From positions 1-64,000 of the forward strand of contig JASHNY010000246.1 of assembly GCA_030041385.1 (NCBI GenBank): a stretch of DNA of 64,000 bases. The letters run 5' to 3'. Shown here piece after piece: positions 57,754-64,000 of the stretch; position 1 is the first letter of the stretch, and every line of letters starts with the position of its first letter. Source of the DNA: Alphaproteobacteria bacterium (GTDB lineage Bacteria; Pseudomonadota; Alphaproteobacteria; ATCC43930; CGMCC-115725). The position numbers were made by a program, and so were the translations under genes. The notes under the pieces are model-generated. The model did no database searches, was not told the DNA's origin, and saw nothing but the letters and a program-made list of their open reading frames with translations.

Positions 57754-57787
57754 ATGGCCGGGTCACCCCCGAACGGCCGCCCTGCGG
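57754..57787. repeat. Dispersed 34-bp repeat copy B (atggccgggtcacccccgaacggccgccctgcgg)
   Basis: 33/34 identity with 37433-37466. Confidence 0.85.
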
Positions 57788-57842
57788 GCGTTCCCGGGGG
57801 GCCGGCCAAAGCGCGACGAAGCCGACTCTGTATTAACGGACA

Positions 57843-58799
57843 TCACCCGGCCTTCTTCCGACCGCCCTTCGGGGCGGCGGCGGGTCGCGCCGCAGCGGGA
57901 GCGGCTGCCGCCGGCGCCTTCTTCTTGCCGCCGCCCTCGACCGGCAGCAGCAATGCGGGCTGGCGCCGGTCGGGCCCGGCCTTCGCCCGTTTCGGCTCGG
58001 CTCGGGCGGGTTTCCCGCCCGCCGCCGGCGCGCCCTCCTGCGCCAGGCTTTTCTTCAAGGCCTCCATCAGGTTGATGACCTTCGGCGGCTCCTCGACCGC
58101 GCGCGGCGCCTTGACCAGCCCCTTGGTCTTGCTTTCGACAAGGGCGTGCAGCGCATCCTGGTAGCGGTCGCGGAAACTCGCCGGGTCGAAGGCGGCGGAT
58201 TTGCGCTCGATGATGGTTTCGGCGATCGCCACCATGTCGGGATCGACCGCGCCCTTGTGCTTGCTGCTGAACTCTGCCGGCCGCACCTCGTCGCCGCTGT
58301 GCAATGTCGACATCAGGAGGCCGCTGTTGCGCGGTTCAACCAGAACCAGCCGCTCGCGGCTCGACAGCACCACGCGGCCGAGCCCCACCTTGCCCTTTTT
58401 CGCCATTGCCTCGCCGATCACCCGGAACGCCTCGTCGGCGAGGTCGCCGTCGGGATAGATGTAATAGGGGGCATCGAGATAGACCGGATCGACCTCGTCG
58501 CGGCCGACGAACTGGTCGAGATCGATGATCTTGGAGGATTCGATCTGCAACTCCTTCAACTCGTCGTCGCTGATCGTGACATACCGCCCCCGGTCGTATT
58601 CGTAGCCCTTGACGATCTGGTCGCGCTCGACGACCTCGCCGGTCTCGGCATCGACGAGCTGCTGCTTGAGCCGGTTGCCGGTCTCCGCATTGAGCTGGTT
58701 GAGGCGGATGCGCTTGGCTTCACTGGTCGCGGGCGACAGGTAGACCGGGCAGCTGACGAGCGACAGGCGCAGAAAGCCGGTCCAGGACGCGCGGGGCAT
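57843..58799 (-). CDS. ku: Ku protein (bacterial NHEJ)
   Basis: [98 protein letters not shown]; Lys/Ala-rich C-terminal tail. Confidence 0.96.
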   Translation of the reverse strand: MPRASWTGFLRLSLVSCPVYLSPATSEAKRIRLNQLNAETGNRLKQQLVDAETGEVVERDQIVKGYEYDRGRYVTISDDELKELQIESSKIIDLDQFVGRDEVDPVYLDAPYYIYPDGDLADEAFRVIGEAMAKKGKVGLGRVVLSSRERLVLVEPRNSGLLMSTLHSGDEVRPAEFSSKHKGAVDPDMVAIAETIIERKSAAFDPASFRDRYQDALHALVESKTKGLVKAPRAVEEPPKVINLMEALKKSLAQEGAPAAGGKPARAEPKRAKAGPDRRQPALLLPVEGGGKKKAPAAAAPAAARPAAAPKGGRKKAG

Positions 58800-58888
58800 G
58801 GGAGCCTCCAAAGGAATGCGGCGATCGTCACATTAGAAAGCCACAGGCAGACCGCCGAAGCAACGCCGGTTCGATGCCGTTTCCCGCA

Positions 58889-59536
58889 TCACCCGCTTGG
58901 GCGGCCCAGTAACGCTAAAGTTGTAGCGACGACGCGTACCAGGTCAAACCTTCCGCGCCTGAGGTCATGACCGGCGCCGTCGAGCGGGATCACTTCCGTT
59001 GTTGCCGGGATTAGCCCCAGTACCGGGCGCAGTTCCGCGGGGGAACCGAACGGATCGGCGCTTCCCTGAACGAACACGCACGGCGTGCGCAGCCGCGGAA
59101 AATGCTCGGTGCGCGGCCGGTCGGGCCTTCCGGGCGGGTGCAGCGGATAGGAGAACAGCAGCAGCGCGTCGACGAGGCCGGGAGCGTCGGCAGCAAGCAT
59201 CGTCGCCTGCCGGCCGCCGTAGGACTGCCCGCCCATGACGATCTGCCCGGTCACGATGCCGTGCATCGCGCCGACCGCGAGCCGCAGCCCGTCGCGGTCC
59301 ACGGCGGCGGATGACGGCGATGGCGGCCCGCTCGGGCGCCGCTGCCGGAACGGCAGATCGCAGCGCAGCACGTGAAACCCCTCGGCGCAGAAAGCGGATG
59401 CGGCGGCCGTCAGCAGCGGCGCGTTGCAATTGCCGCCGGCGCCGTGGGTCAGGACGAGGCCGCACCCGGCGGCGCCGTTCGGTCGGTGCAGGAAGCCGCG
59501 CACCCCCTCGGTCGTGAACGCCTCGACGCTCGCCAT
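58889..59536 (-). CDS. Alpha/beta hydrolase (KANL3/Tex30-like)
   Basis: GLVLTHGAGGNCNAPLLTAAASAFCAEGFHVLRCDLPFRQRRPSG..IVMGGQSYGGRQATMLAAD..LLLFSYPLHPPGRPDRPRTEHF. Confidence 0.9.
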   Translation of the reverse strand: MASVEAFTTEGVRGFLHRPNGAAGCGLVLTHGAGGNCNAPLLTAAASAFCAEGFHVLRCDLPFRQRRPSGPPSPSSAAVDRDGLRLAVGAMHGIVTGQIVMGGQSYGGRQATMLAADAPGLVDALLLFSYPLHPPGRPDRPRTEHFPRLRTPCVFVQGSADPFGSPAELRPVLGLIPATTEVIPLDGAGHDLRRGRFDLVRVVATTLALLGRPSG

Positions 59537-59539
59537 CGT

Positions 59540-62110
59540 TCAGATCCCGACATGCCGCCGCACGCGGGGGCCGATCGTTTGGCGCAATTTGCCGATCTCG
59601 GCCCAGGGATCGGCCGCGAGGCCGGCGAGGCGCTGCGGCACGGTGGCGACGGTGAATGAAGCGGGCCGCACGCCGTGCTCGATCTCGTCCCAGGAGAGCG
59701 GCGTCGACACCGTGGCGCCCGGCCTCAGTCGCGGCGAATAGGCGGCCACCGCCGTGGCGCCGCGGCTGTTGCGCAGGTAGTCGAGATAGATCCGGCCGCT
59801 GCGCTCGCGCTTGGCCGGATTGGCGGTGAACTCGGCGGGCCGTTCCTCGGCCAGGCGGTCGGCGACCCATTTGCTGAAGGCCTTGACCGCGCCCCATTCG
59901 AGCTTTGGCGCCAGGGGGACGACGACATGCAGCCCCTTCCCGCCGGTCGTCTTGACAAAGCTTTCGAGGCCGATCCCGGCGAGCGCATCGCGCACCGTGA
60001 CCGCCGCTTCCGCCACGGAAGGCCACGCCATCCCCTCGTCGGGATCGAGATCGAAGGTGACGCGGTCGGGACGTTCGACATCATCGATCGTCGCGCCCCA
60101 GGGATGGATCTCGGCGACCCCGATCTGCACCAGTGCGAGAAGGCCGGATACATCCTCGATGACCGGAAACGGCTCGGTTTCGCCCGCGACCATGACCGGC
60201 CTGATCTCGGTGGGCGTCCCGGCACCGACATGCTTCTGATAGAACGCCCGATGGTTGCCGGCGGTCGCGCGCAACAATGTCAGCGGGCGGTGCGCGATGT
60301 GCGCGAGAGCCCAATCGCCGATTGCCGCGTAATATTCCGCCACCGCGAGCTTGCTCAGCCCGGCTTCCGGATACAGCAGGCGATCCGGATGCGACAGCCG
60401 CACGCCGCCGAAGACGATGCTGCCGTCGCGCAGCCGCTCGACCGGCGCCTCGGCGCGCGCTTCCGCCGGCGCGGTGGCGGCAACCGGCAGCGCCGCCGGA
60501 TCGTACATGACCTCGCGCGCGCTCTTGTCCTCGCGCAATCCCTGAAAGGTCGATTGGCGGATCAGCGCGTCGGCGGTCCACCCCGCATATTCGATTTCGG
60601 CAACCAGTTCCGGCCGGGTCCAGTGAACATCCTTGCGCCTGTCGCCGGGCGGCAACGCGACCGGCGCCTTGCGGCTGGCCAACTCGCCGAGGCGTCGGCG
60701 CAATTGGGCGAGTTGCGGCCCCGCAAACCCGCTGCCGACCCGCCCGGCATAGCGCAACTTTCCGGCCGGGTCGTAATAGCCCAGCAGCAGGGCGCCGAAA
60801 CCCTCGCGGCTGCCCTCGGGGTCGGTGAAGCCGACGACGACGAACTCGTCGCGGTTGCGGCACTTGATCTTGAGCCAGTTGCGGCCGCGCCCCGGCGAAT
60901 AGGGCTTGTCGCGCCGCTTGGCGACGATGCCCTCGATCCCGTAGGCGGCGGCCCGGAGCAGAAACTCAGGGCCCTGGCCTTCGTGATGGTCGCTGTAGCG
61001 CAGCATCCCGTCGCCCGGGATCATCTCGGCGAGGGCGGCCTTGCGGGCCTCGAGCGCGGCGCCGGTCAGGTCCCAGCCGTCGCGGTACAGCAGGTCGAAG
61101 GCAAAGAAGGTCAACTGCTCGGTACAACCGGCCGCAATGGCGTCTTGCAGGGCCGGAAAGCTGGTCGCTCCGTCCGGCTGGAGCGACACCAATTCGCCGT
61201 CGATGATTGCGGACGTGACCGGCAAAGCCGCGAGATTTCGCGCGAGCGCCGGAAATTTTTCGGTCCAGTCGAGACCGCCGCGGGTAATCAGGCGGACCTC
61301 GCCGCGCTCGATCCGAGCCATCAGCCGGTAGCCATCGTACTTGATCTCGTGCAGCCACTCGTCTCCCGCCGGCGCCGCGGTCGCGGCGCTTGCCAATTGC
61401 GGCATCGGCCGCTCCGGCAGCCTTCCCTTGCGCGCCCCGGCGATCCGCGACGCGGGCCGCAATTTGCGCGGCCCGGCGGCCGCCCTGTTCTTGTCCGCCT
61501 CGCCATTGTTCGAATGCCACACCCGGTCGCGATCCGCCGCGATTGCCGCGATCGACCGGCCGCTCGCGACGCTGAGCGGCAATTCCTCGACGACCGCCGC
61601 GCCGCTCCCCGGAATCGCGGCATCGTCGCGCTCCTTGACGAGAAGCCAGTTATCGCGCGTGTCGCGGGGCTTGCGCTTGAGCCGCACCAGCATCCAATTC
61701 CCGTGCAATTTCCGACCGTTGAGGGCGAATTTGAGCATGCCGTTGCGGTACGCGGCGGCGGCATCGGGATCGAGCGGCTGCCACTCGCCGCGATCCCACA
61801 GCAGCACCGTGCCGCCGCCATATTCGCCGTCGGGAATGACGCCCTCGAACGCGCCGTATTCGAGCGGATGGTCCTCGACCTCGACCGCGAGCCGCTTCTC
61901 GGCCGGATCGAGGCTGGGACCTTTCGGCACCGCCCAGCTTTTCAACACGCCGCCAAGCTCCAGCCGGAAATCATAATGCAGCCGGCGCGCGGCGTGCTTC
62001 TGGATGACGAAAGACAGCGGCGCCGGGGCGCGGGCACGGGAACGCGCCGTGCCGGCGGGCTCCGGTGTTCGCGCGAAATCGCGGCGGCGCCGATATTCCT
62101 CGAGGGCCAT
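59540..62110 (-). CDS. ligD: Multidomain DNA ligase D (phosphoesterase-ligase-polymerase order)
   Basis: PE domain FVIQKHAARRLHYDFRLELGGVLKSWAVPKGPSLDP; ligase EIKYDGYRLMARIERGEVRLITRGGLDWTEKFP; polymerase VTFDLDPDEGMAWPSV..FVKTTGGKGLHVVVPL. Confidence 0.96.
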   Translation of the reverse strand: MALEEYRRRRDFARTPEPAGTARSRARAPAPLSFVIQKHAARRLHYDFRLELGGVLKSWAVPKGPSLDPAEKRLAVEVEDHPLEYGAFEGVIPDGEYGGGTVLLWDRGEWQPLDPDAAAAYRNGMLKFALNGRKLHGNWMLVRLKRKPRDTRDNWLLVKERDDAAIPGSGAAVVEELPLSVASGRSIAAIAADRDRVWHSNNGEADKNRAAAGPRKLRPASRIAGARKGRLPERPMPQLASAATAAPAGDEWLHEIKYDGYRLMARIERGEVRLITRGGLDWTEKFPALARNLAALPVTSAIIDGELVSLQPDGATSFPALQDAIAAGCTEQLTFFAFDLLYRDGWDLTGAALEARKAALAEMIPGDGMLRYSDHHEGQGPEFLLRAAAYGIEGIVAKRRDKPYSPGRGRNWLKIKCRNRDEFVVVGFTDPEGSREGFGALLLGYYDPAGKLRYAGRVGSGFAGPQLAQLRRRLGELASRKAPVALPPGDRRKDVHWTRPELVAEIEYAGWTADALIRQSTFQGLREDKSAREVMYDPAALPVAATAPAEARAEAPVERLRDGSIVFGGVRLSHPDRLLYPEAGLSKLAVAEYYAAIGDWALAHIAHRPLTLLRATAGNHRAFYQKHVGAGTPTEIRPVMVAGETEPFPVIEDVSGLLALVQIGVAEIHPWGATIDDVERPDRVTFDLDPDEGMAWPSVAEAAVTVRDALAGIGLESFVKTTGGKGLHVVVPLAPKLEWGAVKAFSKWVADRLAEERPAEFTANPAKRERSGRIYLDYLRNSRGATAVAAYSPRLRPGATVSTPLSWDEIEHGVRPASFTVATVPQRLAGLAADPWAEIGKLRQTIGPRVRRHVGI

Positions 62111-62193
62111 GCCTTGCGCCTGCGTTGAGCGCCGCCAGAGTGCACGCGACCGGCGCCGAGAGCCAGATCTCATCAGCGGGGCGAGGCATATTA

Positions 62194-62261
62194 AAATGCG
62201 CCGGAACTTGAAATGCGCCAGAACCTAAAATGCGCCGGAACTTGAAATGCGCCGGGACCAA
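62194..62261. repeat. Four tandem copies of a 17-bp unit (AAATGCGCCGGAACTTG)
   Basis: aaatgcgccggaacttg / aaatgcgccagaaccta / aaatgcgccggaacttg / aaatgcgccgggaccaa. Confidence 0.92.
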
Positions 62262-62377
62262 ATGATACCGGACGGAACCGGGCGCGAATTGGCATGGTTA
62301 TATGCAGCACCCACTGGTCGGCAGAGCTGGCCCGGCACCCGGCGCCGGGCCGGTCCAGCAGCGGCAGAGGCGCAGCC

Positions 62378-63298
62378 ATGAGCGAAAACTTGCGCGCGAT
62401 TTCCGGCGCCGGCGACGATGCCGCCGCTCGGAAATCCCCGTCCGCCACCGAGAACGGCGGCGGCGATGCGGCGAACCGGCCGGCTGCGGTCGCGGCACGC
62501 GGATGGCCGGACATCCTTTTCCGCGTCTTTAGCGGCATCTCCGACGACCGCATCCTGGCCAACGCTGCGGCGGTTGCTTTCTATGCGCTGCTGGCGGTCT
62601 TCCCGGGGATTGCCGCCCTTGTGTCGATCTACGCGCTGTTCGCCGATCCGACGAGCATCGCGCGGCATCTCGATATCCTTTCCGGCGTGTTGCCGGGCGG
62701 CGCCATCGAGGTGATCCGCAATCAGCTGAACCGGCTCGCCGCCCAAGGGCGAACGACGCTGGGGGTGAGTTTCCTCGTCGGGCTCGTCGTCTCGCTGTGG
62801 AGCGCGAATGGCGGGGTCAAGGCATTGTTCGACGCGCTCAATGTGGTTTATGGCCAAAGGGAGCAACGCAGCTTTCTCCGCCTCAACGGCATCAGCCTGG
62901 TGCTTACCGCGGCGATGATCGGCTTTGTCATCGTCGCGCTTGCCGGCATCGTCGCCCTGCCCGCCGCTCTCCTCTATCTGCCCGGGTTTGTCGGCAGCGT
63001 GCTGAATTACGCGCGCTGGCCGGTGCTGTTCGTGATGGTGGCGCTGGCGCTCGACCTCATTTACCGCTATGGCCCCAGCCGAACCGAGCCGCGCTGGCGC
63101 TGGATCACCTGGGGCAGCGCGTTTGCAGCGGTCGCCTGGCTCGTCGTCTCCGCGCTCTTCTCCTGGTACGCGGCCGATTTCGGCAGCTTCAACAGGACCT
63201 ACGGCTCGCTTGGCGCGGTCATCGGCTTCATGATGTGGATGTGGCTGTCGATCAGCGTGATCCTGATCGGCGGCAAGCTCAACGCCGAGGTCGAGTAA
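62378..63298 (+). CDS. YihY/BrkB family inner-membrane protein
   Basis: DRILANAAAVAFYALLAVFPGIAALVSIYALF...LVVSLWSANGGVKALFDALNVVYGQREQRSFLRLNGISLVLT...YGSLGAVIGFMMWMWLSISVILIGGKLNAEVE. Confidence 0.92.
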   Translation: MSENLRAISGAGDDAAARKSPSATENGGGDAANRPAAVAARGWPDILFRVFSGISDDRILANAAAVAFYALLAVFPGIAALVSIYALFADPTSIARHLDILSGVLPGGAIEVIRNQLNRLAAQGRTTLGVSFLVGLVVSLWSANGGVKALFDALNVVYGQREQRSFLRLNGISLVLTAAMIGFVIVALAGIVALPAALLYLPGFVGSVLNYARWPVLFVMVALALDLIYRYGPSRTEPRWRWITWGSAFAAVAWLVVSALFSWYAADFGSFNRTYGSLGAVIGFMMWMWLSISVILIGGKLNAEVE

Positions 63299-63433
63299 CA
63301 GACGGCGGGCGATCCGACCGAAGATCGCGCCAAATCGCGCGGCGCGGACTGCGCCGAGACGACCGCTTCGAGTGGCCCGCTGTACGGCTGAGGGCGGGGC
63401 TCCGACCCGCCGCAGCCGAATATTTGCCGGCGC

Positions 63434-63664
63434 TCAGCGCTGCACGAAATAAAGAATGATCAGCACCGTCGCCGATATCGCGATCAGCACCCAAGCCGCA
63501 ATCCTGGCCCGCCGCAACCGGGCCTCGTCGCGCGCCGCCCGGCGGGCGAACTCGCGCTCGTCGCGGGCGATTTGGCGCTTCCACAGGCGGGCGGCGCTCG
63601 AAACCTTTCGCGTGCGGCGACGGGTGCGCGGCGGCTTCGCAGTATTGCTTTGGCGCCGGGGCAT
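63434..63664 (-). CDS. Hypothetical small protein with C-terminal TM segment
   Basis: MPRRQSNTAKPPRTRRRTRKVSSAARLWKRQIARDEREFARRAARDEARLRRARIAAWVLIAISATVLIILYFVQR. Confidence 0.5.
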   Translation of the reverse strand: MPRRQSNTAKPPRTRRRTRKVSSAARLWKRQIARDEREFARRAARDEARLRRARIAAWVLIAISATVLIILYFVQR

Positions 63665-63869
63665 ATCCGAAAAATACCATCTTTTCAGCGATTTTGTGCG
63701 CCACCGCGCGGGCCTCTGCGCGGCCTGATTTGGCGTGTCGTCGCCGCTGCTGCATAATGTCCGCCGGCGGCGCCGGCCGGGCCACGGCGCCGTCTTTAAC
63801 AAGCCGTTTTTTTAAGGGGCAGGGTTTCACCGCCCTGTGCCCTGATGGCGGGAGCAAGCCGATGCCGGG

Positions 63870-64000
63870 ATGATAAAAACGGGCTGTTGCGCCGGCGCGG
63901 CCGCGCTGCTGGGGCTGTTCGTCACCGGCGCTCTCGCCCAGGGACAGAACCCCTCCGGCACGGCCTATGACCGCATGATCGAAGGGATCTGCCGGCAATA
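63870..64000 (+). CDS. Secreted protein N-terminus, truncated by window end
   Basis: MIKTGCCAGAAALLGLFVTGALAQGQNPSGTAYDRMIEGICRQ..., signal peptide followed by an open frame to the window end. Confidence 0.5.
   Translation, partial: MIKTGCCAGAAALLGLFVTGALAQGQNPSGTAYDRMIEGICRQ

Noticed and set aside
59675-62128. 817-aa + strand ORF
   Set aside because: Antisense to ligD.
1-64000. tRNA, rRNA and CRISPR arrays
   Set aside because: No cloverleaf-like tRNA, rRNA signature or regularly spaced direct-repeat array was seen on reading either strand; a tRNAscan or CRISPR finder run would be the decisive check.

Overview
High-GC alphaproteobacterial-type chromosome segment of 64 kb. The core (about 9-51 kb) is a large exopolysaccharide/O-antigen-type locus. 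It holds split GDP-fucose genes (gmd, fcl), a nucleotidyl-sugar/C-methyl-sugar gene set (cytidylyltransferase, C-methyltransferase, 3,5-epimerase, SDR epimerase, class III aminotransferase, PIG-L deacetylase, DUF4910), several glycosyltransferases, Wzx, Wzy, a Wzc-like tyrosine-kinase copolymerase, a WecA-like initiator, GlmS, and two secreted proteins that may act on the polymer. Three LuxR-type regulators with degenerate receiver domains sit in or beside it. Left flank: a Sel1-repeat protein with a 207-bp internal tandem repeat, and an encapsulin plus encapsulated-ferritin operon. Right flank: an internally deleted IS3-family element, a Crp/Fnr regulator, bioA-bioF-bioD, and a Ku/LigD NHEJ module. 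Most notable observations: (1) three promoter-like regions sharing TTGGCNATAAGGY at a fixed 34-nt distance from a -10-like hexamer; (2) three atypical LuxR regulators lacking key receiver residues; (3) the branched/C-methyl sugar gene set with DUF4910; (4) the encapsulin operon with a perfect 14-bp palindrome upstream; (5) several short tandem repeats in intergenic regions. All assignments come from reading the sequence and recalling protein families; no database search was run.
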